From Oscheius tipulae (taxonomy: Eukaryota; Nematoda; Chromadorea; Rhabditida; Rhabditidae): a stretch of DNA of 64,000 nucleotides. Numbering within the stretch: the stretch's first letter is position 1; each line of letters starts with the position of its first letter. This document shows positions 34,201-46,511 of the stretch, in pieces. The position numbers and the translations under genes were made by a program. Below the pieces are notes generated by a model, which saw only the letters and a list, made by a program, of their open reading frames with translations, did not search any database and had not been told where the DNA came from. The stretch covers positions 8,540,501 to 8,604,500 of the forward strand of contig JASJZH010000001.1 in NCBI GenBank assembly GCA_037178975.1. Direction: 5' to 3'.

Positions 34201-35399
34201 AAAGCTTAAGACCCACTAGAATATTCGAATCACCTGTCTCGTGATCGGTTTCCTATTACAGAAGCACTGACGTCAATACTATGATTACAAGAAGGACTCA
34301 CAATGTCTAGAATCTGCTGAAAGTCGAGTCCGAGCAGCACCAATACCGGTTCACTTTCGTTCTTCACGGGTCGAGCCAACTTGTTGTAGCCGTCTGCCAG
34401 TTTTGCGTAGAGTCTCCTCTCATGATCTCCAGCCCAGACTTCTGCAAATTGTTTCAGTCCTGACTTCCGCCAATTGGCTGCTTTTGATCTGGTCTAAATG
34501 CGTCAGTCTACCCCCGAAACATAGTTAGCAGATGTGGGGGAGGTCTTCTTGTTCCGAATACAAGGGTATGTCGCACCAGGATGTTTCAAAACGCTAGTGA
34601 TAGTGGCAAGCCATCATTTCATGACAAAACCCATTACTTTTGCGTCTCTAAGATTCCAGTGGCCTACGAACTGCAGTTCCGATGACTGTATCTAGTAGTC
34701 AGTTCAATCAGTCTCATCCATCGATCATTGTGGGATCCACTGTTACTCACACTCTACCCTATCAAAGTTTGGTACACGATCCAAAAAGTTCCAATCAAAA
34801 TGGTGGGAACAACAAAAACTTGGCTGAGTATTCTTGTCATTGACTGTCGCTCTCTTTCTGAACAGGCCACCTAACGATGGGTCCCGTAAAGATCTAATGC
34901 CGTTTACAGATCAAACCTAGTCATTAGCAAGTTAGACATTCCCCAAAAAACGAGGACGTGGCGCATCTGGATCCTCGAAAAGTTCACGTGCCATTAGGCC
35001 ATGTTTAGTCATTCGTATCGCTTTGGAAGGCCGGTCTCGAAACACACAAAGGCATTCAGACTCTGGGAGCGGGAGTGAGAGACACGAGGCGGTCATGCGA
35101 TCTTCGGACACAAACTCTATCTTTTGGTCAAAAAAGATAGATCAAATTCCATGACTACTTTATTGTCATTCGTTCGGGGGGACCGAGCCCTCAGGAATAT
35201 AATTAGATCCGAATTTATGACCATAATAAAAACTCTCCGGGACGTTCTTGCACCGGAATGATGGGCTTTCAACTTTTTATTGGTGGGAAGGAGTAACCCG
35301 AGACCCTATTTGTTGAAAATGAGTGGCTCTACCTCGTCGCAATTCTGCTGTCTTGACTGAGCTGAAGTGGATGAGAATAGGAATAAGAGGAAGAAGCAT
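31244..35399 (-). CDS. Nicotinic acetylcholine receptor alpha-type subunit (ACR-16/alpha7-like)
   Basis: Cys-loop cation channel subunit, 514 residues. Exons: 35399-35333, 34441-34302, 33443-33238, 32914-32864, 32822-32574, 32530-32439, 32153-32067, 32022-31910, 31870-31693, 31653-31544 and 31495-31244. A signal peptide ([14 protein letters not shown]) is followed by [20 protein letters not shown] and [15 protein letters not shown]. The Cys loop has the 13-residue spacing with FPFD between its Cys. Agonist site: GSWTYSG (loop B) and YECCPEPYY with the vicinal Cys pair that marks alpha subunits (loop C). TM1 [20 protein letters not shown]2 with GEKLNLSV at its start; TM3 with [11 protein letters not shown]; a long cytoplasmic loop; TM4 near the C terminus. 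A homopentamer is possible but not shown. Long introns hold dispersed repeats. Confidence 0.95.
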
Positions 35400-35617
35400 C
35401 TAGCTCCCGGAACGCCTGGAGCACAAACACACAGGCGAAAGAGCTAATAACGAGCAAAGTCTCAACGAGAGAGCGAGCCTGAGAGACGGGTCCCCGGGGG
35501 CGTGGCCACGGGAACGCAAGATACGATCATGCTTGCAGGGTAGGGGGGAGAGTAAGGAGCTCTGTGTAAAAGTAACCGTCTTTCCTACCGTTTTTTCCTT
35601 CCGAAGAAGTGAGTTTG

Positions 35618-35672
35618 CATGTTTTGCAAAGTTGTAGAGCAGACCAAATTCTACAAGTTTGCAGAACATCAC
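35618..35672. repeat. Hairpin repeat copy
   Basis: GCATGTTTTGCAAAGTTGTAG on one side, CTACAAGTTTGCAGAACATC on the other, 219 bases upstream of the receptor ATG. Confidence 0.7.
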
Positions 35673-38070
35673 CAAGCTTGGAAATGCCGTTTTCTCTTCT
35701 AAAAAAGACGATGAAAGTTCAATGAGAATTTTATACGTCGCATCGAAATGTCCTTGACGCACTTTTGCGTATTAGTCTGTATTGAAATCGTATGGTTGTA
35801 GCCGTTTCTCGTCCATTCTATCGTGACTTATGGATTTGAAATAAAGCTCACAAGGTCCTAAATATGCCTAGAATATTTGTTGAAATGGAAAATTTTGTTT
35901 TCCTTAGTGAATAAAACACATCAAAGACAAACCACAGTTTGCTCGTCGCATAAAAAAATGCCAGTGACGTAATTTTTGATAACTGCAAACTCTACGGTTT
36001 TCGAAACTTCGCTGCCGTTCTACAGACACCTACAGGTTATATCTGTTGTTCCTAGACACTACTCCCAGGACTTTACCTCTCCCCAATTCTCAAGAGGTCT
36101 ACCCTCTTTAGAGATAAGCCAGAGGACACTTTCAACTTTTCGGCTCCCTTCCACCCAAATTGGATTCTGCCCTTTCCTAGCAACGAACCTGAAAAGGCGT
36201 AGAGGAGGAGGACCGGGGCCTCTGACAAGTAGAACATTCAAGGACGCCACCTGAAAAAAAGGAGGAGATCATAAGTCCAGATGGGGTCAATTTCCGGAGT
36301 GAGGGAGTGAGTGGATCTGCTCCAGAAAACGAATGCAAGAGCTTCCCAGGCGTGTATTGTTAGTCTTGCGGTCAGCTGACCAGACTCTTTTGGTCAGGCC
36401 TGTTTGTAGAGAGACATGCAAGGTGTTCTTTTGTTTCAGGCTAGTACTTTTGGGCTAAAAGACTGGATAGACGAAATCTTCTCCAGACAGATATCGTTCG
36501 GAGCTGAAAGCTCAAAGACAAACAGAATCCACAGACACTAAACCTCAATACTGCTCAGTGGGTAACAAGTAAGGCAGATTTGACTCTTCATAAGCTCTCA
36601 TTGATCTGTTTCTGCTAAGATCACACTTCTGTCCTTGACTAGTGCAACTCGCCGTCGAAATGGCTGCCAATTCTCGAATATCTCACTTTCCTGGCATGTT
36701 TAGTGTCAATTGTTTAGTGCCTATGAAGAGGAAAAGACGATAGGAAAACTTTCCAGGACATAGGACCACGTCGCACGAAGTTGGACTTTTGTTGCGGCGC
36801 GCGCGCGCACTAAACTGTAAGAAGTTTGTCTCGTCGTCCTACCGTACTGTAGGTTTTTACATAAGGGCAACTACATCTATCCAACAGTTATATTCGAGTC
36901 TTCCACTTTGACTAATGGTTCAGCCGCGTAAAACCGAAAAGACTGATTGTGGCTCGTGATTGGTGAGAGCTGAGAGGCAAAGGTATTGGGTTGAGCTGTT
37001 AGAAAAGAGCCGAGAGCAAGCAAATCACGGAACTGTTGCCTCTAAAGAGTCTTAACTATCCCGTACTATCAGAAAAAAATTCTGTTAGGATTACGAGACA
37101 GCTCAATTTAGGCTGATCACGTTTAGACTAGAATCTTCGCTTTTTCCCTGACTAGAATTATATAAAGAGGAAGGAATCGAGTGAGAGACAAACGTCGATT
37201 CGTAGGAGAGAGCTGAGATAATGATCATCAGGGGCAAGGGATAACTGATGAGGTCGAGATAAGAAGAAGGAGCCAAGTAGGAAGGAAACAAAACATTTCT
37301 CAGTAGTCGGGCCGAATTTATTTGCCCTAATTAACTAGCCACACAGAGCGAGAGATAGACGTAAATGGCTTGTTGGGGATGATGGATGCGGGAGTGAGAG
37401 CAAGAAGTCCCATTTCGTTTCGTTGTCTAAAGAACAAACTCGCTTCGGAGGTGTGACAATAGGCGCCCATAAAATATAAGGTATAGCTAATTCGAGGAAC
37501 AGAGCCAGAGAGTAGTAGCTGGGGGGGGAGGCTCCCGAATCCGTATGAGTAATAAATAGCGACTCGTAATCGCCGGCCACTGACTTATTCCAGTTGTTTT
37601 TCCGTTCCCGATTTTTGACATCCTCGCAGTCTCGGATGTCCTGAAGTTTCAAAAGCCGCCATTCGATATTTGCTCCTCTATATTTGGTGACGGATTCATT
37701 TACTAATTCTGCTGACGAGTTACGGCCCATCGCCACCAATTTTGAGAATTTATTAATTCGGTGAGGGTGGCGGGTCAAAGGTTCTGATACAATAGCTAGA
37801 ACTTAACGAAGTCGGCACTTTGACTGCTGATCAAAAAGTGACTGGTTCGGCAGAAACAAGTGACAAACTTACCTATGTTCTAAAGAAGAGCGGCAGTCAA
37901 ATTTGAATGCTCGCCGCCTAGTGTTTGCGCGCAAAGAGAAAGTTTCCAAATTTTCACCATTATCCACATTTTTGGCCATGTTTCTGTCATTTTCTAACGA
38001 CTTTCATCGACCTCTGCATCTGAAAAGCAGTGCAATTGTTATAAGTCTAGTCAGTAAGCGGGCAGTCTTT

Positions 38071-38134
38071 GCCGCCTGGCGCAGTCGGTTAGCTTCTAGA
38101 CTACAGTCCAGAAGGTATCGGGCTCGACTTCCAC
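38071..38134 (+). repeat. tRNA-derived (SINE-like) fragment
   Basis: A-box-like TGGCGCAGTCGGTTAGC, an anticodon-arm-like inverted repeat (TTCTAGAC / GTCCAGAA) and a B-box-like GGGCTCGACTTCC. Stems are too damaged for a functional tRNA. About 170 bases upstream, AATTTGAATGCTCG also recurs next to the tRNA-like copy at 41584-41645. Confidence 0.55.
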
Positions 38135-38854
38135 ATTCCTATTGTTCAAGAAACACTACGTTTCTTGCTTATACGAAGAAGGAAAAGGAGTACGATAGCT
38201 GACGCAGCGAGGATTAGCATCTGCTATAAACAGGCCTTTGTTTGGGCTACAAGTACACAAGTGCGCATTAGGACCGGAGAGACTTGTGACATTGAGGAAC
38301 TAGGTTGTTTGAATTGGAAAAGAGGGCAAATATGGCTAGAAATGGGTGCGAATAACAATTTTTTTAAAATGTCGAACGAGACGCCGGAACATGACAGAAG
38401 GAAGCCAGATCGTAGTAACAATGTTCTCGGCGCAAGACAACGCGATCCTCCCCTTGTTTTTGCATAAAACGAGAGCGCCTGTTTCAGATATAGGATTTCG
38501 GTTTTATTCGGAGGTAAAAAACGTGTTCGGTCAACAAGTTGAACATGTACCGTAACCATATTACATAGAGGTACTGGTTCTATGGGGATGTCTCGAAATC
38601 AGCGGCCGGTTTTTTTTTTTTTGGGATAAGCGCTGCACATATCTTCTGTACTAGTTTGTTCGGGTTTAAAACTTTAAAAAAAAAACTTTCTCCAGGAGTC
38701 CCACCACGTAAGTCTTCTGTTTTTTTAACAAAACGTATTCATGAACTCTATAAAAAGGTGAGCAATTCGCGTCTCGTTTTGTCGATGTGTTTGATAGGAA
38801 ACGAGAGAAAAAAAAAAGCCTAGAGCAAATACGCTAGACCTTATTCGGCGTCTT

Positions 38855-38913
38855 AGATGTGCGACACCCATTACAAGACAGCCTATGGCTTCAAACCATT
38901 AGGCCACCAACTC
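38855..38913 (-). repeat. tRNA-derived fragment
   Basis: Minus strand: GGTGGCCTAATGGTTTGAAG resembles a tRNA D arm and A box (TGGCCTAATGG). No proper T arm is visible. Confidence 0.4.
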
Positions 38914-39289
38914 TTATAACAAATCTAAGAGGACAATGAATGCGAGAACATCTTGGTTCCAGAGGCGACTCTCTTGAGATGACCCTAAGTGGCACCCTGG
39001 GGCCTCTTTTTCTCGCTGTTCTCTTCCCAAATAACAGCTGTTTTCTAGGTGTGGAAATGGAGATGCGGGGGGGCCGTCCGGAAATGTGGCCTATGAATAA
39101 TCTTCGGGTAGGCGCTGGCTCGAGTTTCATCAAACTTGGAGAAGACAAACATTTGCCAGGCGGAGAGAGAGCATCTATCTAAATCCTTTTGCACTGAAAG
39201 AGTGATAAAAAGTTATTATTATACCCAAGACATTAGGTAGATATCACAGTTTAAACCACCAAAGAAATGTACACCTAAGAGGCAGTCTC

Positions 39290-42200
39290 CTAGTCCTTGT
39301 GCAGAAGGAGGTAGACCTGCTGAACACTGGCCAGTGCCGCGATTTGACGAGCCTCTTCGTCGTAGGCCCGATTCACGAACGCTGTTGCCCTGGCAAACGT
39401 CTCTGCGATTCTTTTACGCACTGGCGAAAGAAGAATGGATTCCGTTTCAGACACCCCGATGTAGAGTGAGTATTTGGCACGAAGTTCAGGCCACGCGGTA
39501 GAAAGGGACTTGAAGGCCGTCGTAGCGACGTCATGAAGAGCCTTCGGGGACAAGCTGGCGTGGTTTTTCAGCTGGAAATCCGGCTTCAGCGACTGAAAAG
39601 GTTCGAGGTTTGGGATATAAAAGCGATGTAACCAATACAATTTAAAGTGGCTTTAACGTGGCGAGTAGATAGAATTAGAACTTTTTTGAATTTGGATTCG
39701 GCGAGAGCTTCAAATACCTTGGATTCCAGTTTCTTTTCGCATTTCCTAAGGCTTTATCATTATTTTCTGCTTTTTTTTATTTTGTTTACCCACGCAATGT
39801 TAGTGTTCCTTAAAAAAACAGAACAGACCTCATCTTCGGCCGCATCCACAAAGGCGACCATCTCGCCGAGAACCACGCTGGCCGATGCAAGTATCAGCTG
39901 ATTACAGACGGCTCTCAGACGACTGTCGATGATTTGACGACTGTCGCCAGACTGCTCGCTGAACTGGACAGGGAGCTGAATACGCTTTTTATAGAGAAAA
40001 AAAAAGGAAAACCTACAGAAAACAAGATTTCTAGGAAAGCATTGTTGGAGCTAAGCTCGAACCAGCGGCCCTTGTCCTCCATGAAGGAATTCCTCATCTT
40101 CGTGAAGTCGATGCTCATCTCTCGCGTCGGCAGCGTGGCGTCAGCTCGTTGCGAAGCCGCCTGTCGATATGGGGTCGTCTGTTCTCTCAGAATCAGCAGG
40201 TGCTTAACGACGAAGAGCTCCGAATCGAGTTTCTTCCAGACAGGTCCTTTCGGGCCAGGCTTGATGGCAATCTGGTAGGCTGCCTCCTCGAGAGACTCGC
40301 AGCACATGGACAGCAGATCGCGGGCCAGCGATTGGAAGACGCCGAGCTGAAAAAAAAAAGGCCAACTTTGAAGAGGAAAACGGTAAGCTTTTCTTCGTAA
40401 ATAAGGAGTTTTTTAATGCTACTATCAGTACCTGACAGGTGATTTTTTTCGTGAGGCTTGTTCCAATAATGAAGGACACCTGAAGTTCGCGCCAATCGAA
40501 TTCAGCGTCAAAACAGCCTATATGCCAACAAATTCGAAGAAAAAAAGGGGGGAAAGCGTGGAAATTGGCCTCAATAGGCTAGGCTAGGTGGACCAAATTT
40601 TCGTGCTTCCGGATTTTTCAACGCATTTCCGCAGGGTTTTTTAACTTGAATTTTGTTGACAAGCAGGGCTTTTTCGTGGTGGGAGCCTCGAAAAAAATCT
40701 GTAAAGAATTGATATACCGTCCCTCATTGTTGGAAATAGATTTGAGGACTCAAAAATGTATCACTTACGTCGAGACACCTGAAAAGCTTTGCCAGACACA
40801 TGACCGTACGACGAACTGTCGGATACCAGAGACAGTGGAGATCGACAGCAGAAATTGGGGCGGCTGTTTTAGTCTCCGAGGCTTTCAGCGATGCCGTTTC
40901 GTCTGGAATTACTATTTTCATTCCTTTAAATAACTAAAAAATACCTTCAATCGTCTCCTCAACTACGGGGGACGGTTCCTTCGTGCCCAAGCCGATATTC
41001 TTCATCATTTCGAGTTTTTCCGGGTAGGCTAGGTCGCCTGGGGCGGGCTTGTAGCCGGCAATGTCGGTGCTGCCGTACGTGGAGGCCCTATAGACGATCC
41101 GCTCCGCCACGTCGCCTACGAGTTCGCCCATCACACCGACAAATCCGGCTCGCGGGTCGAAGAGCGAGCCCTCGTCACCGACAATTGTGGCCATTAGGGA
41201 GCAGCGTTCTTCGATCATTTCCACCTAAATTTTGAAGGCTTAAACGAAAAACGAGAAGTGGTCATACCTTTAGAATCGTGCAGAGCTCGGCCAGGGTCTC
41301 TAGATGAGGATTGTGAACGACTAGGGGACGCAGTGTGTCGTAGAGAAGACGCGACAGTCCCTCTGTGAATTCTTCGAAGGGATGAACTTGATTTTGAGGC
41401 TGGACGGAAAGGAAAGATGGGGCTGGACTGAAAACTTTGGATTTTACACAACTTTTGGCTAACGGTTGTTTAGCTAGACTCCGGCAAACGGATAAAGTAT
41501 CATTTCCGCATGGCGCAATTAATAAAAGTGCTGTTTGAGAAGCAACAGGTCTCAAGTTCGATCCCCCAAGCACAGAAAAGCAACCCGGCGCAGTCGGTAG
41601 TCTGTTTACAACGAAGAGCTAGAATTTGAATGCTCGTCGCTTAGAAGAAGGTATTTCCAAAACTTTCTTTGAACTTTCCCCATTTTCTACTTTTTCACGA
41701 ATTTGCATTTTTTTTTTTTGCAGTTTTCTCCTAAATTTGTTGGGTTGGTTTGTTCGCTGAGTTTGGTAACAAGGTCAAAGAAATACCGACAAATATGCTA
41801 AATATGCCAAAAAAAAGCTCATCTGTTCGATCCTGGGTTCGTCGCGGGACCTTTTTCAGGGGCCCGACTGACATGTTTCTGGGTTCCACTGCATAGACAA
41901 ACCTCTGGATTCCTTTGGGAGAGAGCGGCTCGCCGGCATCCGTGGAGAAGAACTGACGATAGAGACGAAATTCGTCGTCGCAGACGCGAAGAATGAAGGA
42001 GCAGCCATTTCTGGTCAAGGCGCAGCTCGAGTCGAGAAACGTTCTGGAACTAGAATTGACAGAAAGGCGTAAGGGTTCAGGTTCAAGAGACCGAGACATT
42101 GTGTTTCCATAAAAAAAGAACTTGGGAAAAGACTCACTCTATCAAATTTGCCAAAGTAGCCTGGACAATCGGCCAGAGCAGCTGCTGTCGGATTTGGAAG

Positions 42201-43276
42201 TAGGCGTGCTGACATTCTGATAGCATTTCCTGGAATTCTGGCACGTTGGCAAACCGAGCCTCGGCCACAGAGAGAGCAGATCTGAATTTTCGGATTAGAA
42301 GGCCGAAATGAGTTCCCCAAACTTGACAGAATTGGCCCGGGAGGCAAAAACACCGTAGAGAAGAGCAAAAGTGTCATCATCCGCTCCGAGACGTCCCAAT
42401 TTGGCATAATCCACCTGCAGCTGGGCCTGACGATCTCTGACATCGGCTACGGAGGCCTCGAGGTCGGCCACGACTCCGGATCGGATCCATGTCATGGATC
42501 TGAAGCGTACAAGTACAAGCAATTCGTGGGAATTTCTCGTAATTTACTCCCTTGCCTCGTACCTGCTGAGACATTGCTCGAATTTGGAGTAGTAGAGAGT
42601 AGATTCCTTGTATTCCGGATGCTTTTTAAGGAACTTCAGACAGTCGTCAATCGTGGCAAGAATTCCGGCAAAGGTCTGCCCGGTGACGGAGAGTTTTGTC
42701 GTATTATTTAGCTTCTACAACACTTATATTCCGGTTAAAATACTGCGAACCTTCATAATGACGTCGGCTTGCTTGAAGAAGTGAAGATTCGTCTTGATCT
42801 GCTCTGCTCCTGCCGAGAGGGCTGTTTGGTAGGCGAGAGCACGGTCACAGGCCTCGTGAAGAGAGGAAGTTCGGGCCGTGACACCGTCGTAGGCACCTCT
42901 CAGCTCGTCCATGTTCTTGGACACACTCTTTTAGAAAAAACAGAGCGAAACCAACCTGTTTACAAACCTCCATCCGCTCTTTTAGCACTCGAAGACGTTG
43001 CATATTGGCTCGTAGCGTGGCAACTTCTGGTGCTTCCTGTTGCTCGATCAGGGCGACTTCTTTGCTTCGAGACTCGCGGAGAGCTGCCGCCAGAGCTCCG
43101 GCTAGTAGACTGTCACCGGAAACTGAGGCTTCTTCTGCAAAAATAATGTGGAATGTAAAAAGAAAAAGAGGCTCACCGAGCTCAAGGTTCTCGTCCTCGG
43201 CCGGCGGCAGGCCATATTCTGCAGCCTTGGCGGCCAGGAGCTCGACTGTTCGAAGATGGAGCTGCTCAAACTCCAT
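39290..43276 (-). CDS. COG3: Conserved oligomeric Golgi complex subunit 3
   Basis: COG lobe A subunit that tethers retrograde vesicles at the Golgi. Thirteen exons: 43276-43177, 43134-42968, 42927-42751, 42714-42563, 42499-42323, 42281-42138, 42043-41899, 41399-41268, 41224-40945, 40902-40769, 40346-40017, 39984-39829 and 39592-39290, giving 798 residues (human 828). Strong landmarks: [114 protein letters not shown], and the C-terminal [13 protein letters not shown]. An extra open segment at 40480-40430 could be read as an exon but would insert 16 residues where the family has none, so it was left out. The donor of exon 7 (GTCTAT) is weak. The ATG is 6 bases after TTTTTCAG. Confidence 0.95.
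41508..41572 (+). repeat. tRNA-derived (SINE-like) fragment in COG3 intron 7
   Basis: TGGCGCAATTAATAAAAGTGC (A-box/D-arm-like), CTGTT / AACAG anticodon-stem-like pair, and AAGTTCGATCCCCC (B box). The best tRNA resemblance in the window, but the D arm lacks GG and the acceptor stem does not pair. Confidence 0.55.
41584..41645 (+). repeat. Second tRNA-derived fragment in tandem
   Basis: CCCGGCGCAGTCGGTAGTC starts a second A-box-like unit immediately after the first. The AATTTGAATGCTCGTCGC that follows recurs at about 37900 next to another tRNA-like region, suggesting a shared SINE body. Confidence 0.5.
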
Positions 43277-43493
43277 TTTCCGCTGAAAAATATGGGTATT
43301 GGATGGGGAAAGGGAGAGGGGGAAAGAGAAACAAATGAAAAGAGAAAGTTCAAACGTGGAAACTTGGTGCGCGATTTTATGGGCGTGGTCAAACCCGCGC
43401 CTTTTTCGAATTTATTTTCGTTCTTACTTTTGTTTGTTTCCTCATTTTCCCGTCTATTTCTCACCAAAACTTATCATCTTAGGGCGTCAAAAG
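43277..43493. promoter_or_regulatory. Shared divergent promoter region of COG3 and HTATSF1
   Basis: Only 217 bases separate the two start codons, which face away from each other. The interval is purine-rich on the plus strand and includes both genes' putative leader acceptors (TTTTTCAG for COG3 at its right edge on the minus strand; ATCATCTTAG, ending 43482, for HTATSF1). No TATA-like element is evident. Confidence 0.5.
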
Positions 43494-46091
43494 ATGGCCG
43501 ACGAACCCTTCATTCCGGAGACGGAAGATGACGATGAGGCGGAAGCTTCCGTGGTCGTGGAACAGCCTCAAGAGGCGGCAGAGGAGCAGCAAAGGCCCGA
43601 AACGTCCGTTAACAATGGTTTGCTAATTTTTTCCCAAGTAACTACGCCTGTTTTCAGATTTTGAAGAACGATTTCTAAACGACAAATGGTATGGCCGCTA
43701 CAAGTTGATCCAGCAATACGTAAAATTCGTGAATGATACCTGGCTTCCAGTTGACGAGGAAGAATACGAGCTTGTTCAGCAGCTCTGGATGGAACAAGAG
43801 GCCGGAGAGATTCAGGTACGAGCCTTGTTTTTACTTTTTTACGGAAAGCTTTCAGGAAGTGGGCGGTGTTAAATGCAAATACAACTTCGATACGAAAGAA
43901 TGGGAGCCTATTCCCGTAGAGATCGACGAGGATTTTATTGCGGCCTATCAGTCCAACTACGGAGTTCAGTACGACTACGGTAATTTCATGTTTTTAGGCA
44001 AAAATTCCTAAAACATTCTCTTTCAGACCAAATGACGGAGCAGTTTCGCAAGGAACAGGAGGCCAAGCTGAAGGAGCGCGAGGAGAAGAAGGAGGAAAAG
44101 AAAAAGAGAAAGGCCGCGGAGGAGCTTAAACCGATGGAGGGATGGATCGAGATGGACGAGCACATCAGTGCCGTCTACGTCAGCAATCTTCCACTGGACA
44201 TCGATGAAGAAGAGTTTAAGGAGTTTATGTCGAAGGCCGGAGTAATCAAGCTCGATGCTCGCACACACAAGCCAAAGATTAAACTCTATCGGGCAGAAGA
44301 TGGCGGTCTTAAGGGTGATGGCAGATGCTCCTACTTTCGCATGGTAAGTTGCTCCTGAATCTGATTTGAATTGTTAGCGCGTCTCTTCTGATGTCCACTG
44401 CAAAGAGTGTCATAAGCTTAAAGAGACACTGAAAGCGTGTAAACGAGTAAACGGCGAGCTTCAAGCTTTTTGTAGCAGTCGGGTACCGTCATGAACTTCC
44501 CGGAAAATCTATATTTTGCATTTTTCGACATTATCCACCTATTTTCTCGATTTCTAAGAGTGTTTAATCGATTCAAAGTCAAATTCTGCCGATAGGGAAA
44601 TTACCGAGAAAAAGTACGATACATCGATTTTACCTTGTACGGTCCACTTTCCGCAACTTTCTGTCAAAGTAGTTGATTCTGGGGTGAAATTTGTCGGCAA
44701 ACCGATTAAAAACACTTAGATACCTAGAAAATGAATGTAAGGCACTGAAAAGTGCAGAAAAACCTCGAACCCAAAAGTTGAGCTTCCCGCACGAAAGTCC
44801 AAATTCAAAACCCGCTTTGTTTGATCTATTATCCATAATGTCTGTGGCCACTCAATGACCCGAAAAAGTAGGTGTTTCATCCTGCCCGCGTTTCCAATAT
44901 CCCTAGCTAAAGAAACCTTGCTTTTACAGAAAAAAGGCCAAATTGCAGGAGTCCGTGGATATCGCGCTGAATATTCTGGACGGAGCCCAGTTCAAGGGCA
45001 AGGAGGTCAAGGTGGAAAAGGCTCACTTCGAGCTGAAGGGCGAGTATGACCCGTCCAAAAAGCCGAAAAAGATGACGGCGGCCCAGAAGAAGAGCTACAT
45101 CGAGCGTCAGAAAAAGTATTTCCTTCCCCTCTTTTTGGCATCCTAATCAAATTTGAGAGTGTTCGAATGGAAGCCGGACAAGCCCCGAAACTACCGACCC
45201 ATCTCCGATTGTACAGTGATTATTAGCAATCTCTTCACTATCGAGGAACTCAATGTGGGTCTTTTTTTCTTAAGCGAAAAAAAATCTTTCTTAAGTTAAG
45301 GCGCTACACAATTTGAATTCGGCGCGCAAATTTACCGATAGTAAAAACCGAAAGACCAAGCCGCCTATGCAACAAAAACGTTCTGCAAATTTTTTTTCCA
45401 GTTTTTCACGTGTTAGCAAAAAGGGTTGTCGTGCATGGAACTCGAACCCGCCTGTTTTGGATTTGTAGTCGGAGTGCTAACCGACTGAGCCACGCGGGGA
45501 AATTTGGTGAATTTCCAAGGAAATACATGAGCTTTGATGGGCTACCAATAACACTGAGATAATAACCAAGTGCCTTATGTTAGACTCGCTTCAATTCACG
45601 CTAAAAATGGTTCAGAAAACACCGGCTCTCCTCTTCGATATCAAGCAGGATCTGGAGACGAGCTGTTCCAAGTACGGCAAGGTGAAGAAGGTTGTCGTCT
45701 ACGATGTAAGTTTTCTAGGAAAAAAACGACGAAATTATCCTTTACTTCACTAGACGCAAAATCTTAAGTTTACTCATTTTCTTCCAGAACAATCCAGACG
45801 GCGTCTGTTCCGTGGCCTTTGAGACGACCGTGGAATCGGATCAGGCCGTGAAGATGCTCGACGGCCGGGTTGTCAAGGGCAGGACGTGAGTATTGTCTTA
45901 TTTTACCAAAACGATAGTATTTTAGAATCAAGGCCCACCACTGGGACGGACGGACCAAGTACAAGAGGGAGGAGACGGCAGAAGAACGGGCTGCCCGAGA
46001 GGCCGAATGGGATCGCTTCGTTGGTCAGGACAGTGACGAAGAGGAGGACAACGATGAACACGAGGAAGAGGCACCAAATCAGCTAGAATAA
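43494..46091 (+). CDS. HTATSF1: HIV Tat-specific factor 1 homologue / U2 snRNP splicing factor (CUS2 family)
   Basis: Nuclear RNA-binding protein linked to U2 snRNP and transcription elongation. Exons 43494-43617, 43658-43815, 43856-43979, 44027-44343, 44949-45115, 45158-45254, 45616-45705, 45788-45885 and 45926-46091 give 446 residues. An acidic N terminus precedes DKWYGRYKLIQQ. A charged KERE/KKEEKKKRK helix is followed by RRM1 (AVYVSNLPLDIDEEEFKEFM, PKIKLYRAEDGGLKGDGRC, ESVDIALNILDG). The RRM2-type UHM-like domain has CTVIISNLFTIEEL, KYGKVKKVVVYDNNPDGVCSV and GRVVKGRTIKAHHWDG. The tail is acidic, as in the family. The acceptor of exon 5 is placed at 44948 for phase; an alternative AG eight bases into this stretch would break the frame. 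The intron 45255-45615 carries a tRNA-like repeat. Confidence 0.94.
45425..45498 (-). repeat. tRNA-derived (SINE-like) fragment in HTATSF1 intron 6
   Basis: Minus strand: GTGGCTCAGTCGGTTAGCAC (A box) and GGCGGGTTCGAGTTCC (B box) at the proper spacing. The anticodon stem does not pair, so a pseudo-tRNA/SINE is favoured. Confidence 0.6.
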
Positions 46092-46511
46092 GGCCCGATA
46101 ACTATACCGGTATCTCAGTTTTTGTACTTTTTGATATGTTTTTAGTAAATCTGTCGACGGAATGTTTTTGTTTTACATTCACACATTTTGGGTTACTTTA
46201 GGCGTCAAAATATTAACAAAATCGAGATTCCCGAACTCCAATTCGATTGATTTGCATATTTCAGGTTACTGTAGCTAGAAATTGCGTACCTATTTTTATG
46301 CTGATGAGCAATACTACCAAATGCAAGGGAGTGTGTTTATTCGTGTGACAAATACATGAGTAGGCATCTACGAGGGAAAATTATGCAGAAACAGAGAGGA
46401 ACCCGTGAAGAAGAGACTTCAGACAAAAATGCATCTTTTTTCTGTGTATAGCACTCTTAATCGGTGGCTGTGCAGCTGGTCAGCTGGGTCTCGGACGTCT
46501 TAACATGTTTT
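46092..46511. other. Convergent 3' flanks of HTATSF1 and FLVCR
   Basis: 420 bases between stop codons on opposite strands. It may contain a short last exon of the FLVCR gene: minus-strand 46496-46457 reads TSETQLTSCTATD-stop after an acceptor TGTTAAG. Confidence 0.5.

Larger units (their letters stand above)
35400..39289. other. 3.9-kb region without a supported gene
   Basis: Holds a hairpin repeat (35618-35672), a short GC alternation (36796-36809), tRNA-like fragments (38071-38134 and 38855-38913) and a 147-codon open frame on the minus strand (37778-37335) that lacks a family match and begins at TTG. A frame at 36250-36059 (minus) follows a TTTTTTCAG but shows no homology. Flanks are the 5' end of the receptor gene and the 3' end of COG3. 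Confidence 0.45.

Noticed and set aside
37335-37778. 147-codon open frame on the minus strand
   Set aside because: It begins at TTG, has no recognisable domain, no acceptor immediately before an ATG, and no supporting neighbours; open frames of this size occur by chance in GC-moderate DNA.
40430-40480. Possible extra COG3 exon ([12 protein letters not shown])
   Set aside because: It has usable splice sites but would insert 16 residues between RCLD and LGVFQ, where COG3 proteins have no gap.
41508-41572. Intact tRNA gene
   Set aside because: A- and B-box-like words are present, but the D arm lacks its GG, the anticodon loop has the wrong size and the acceptor stem does not pair.
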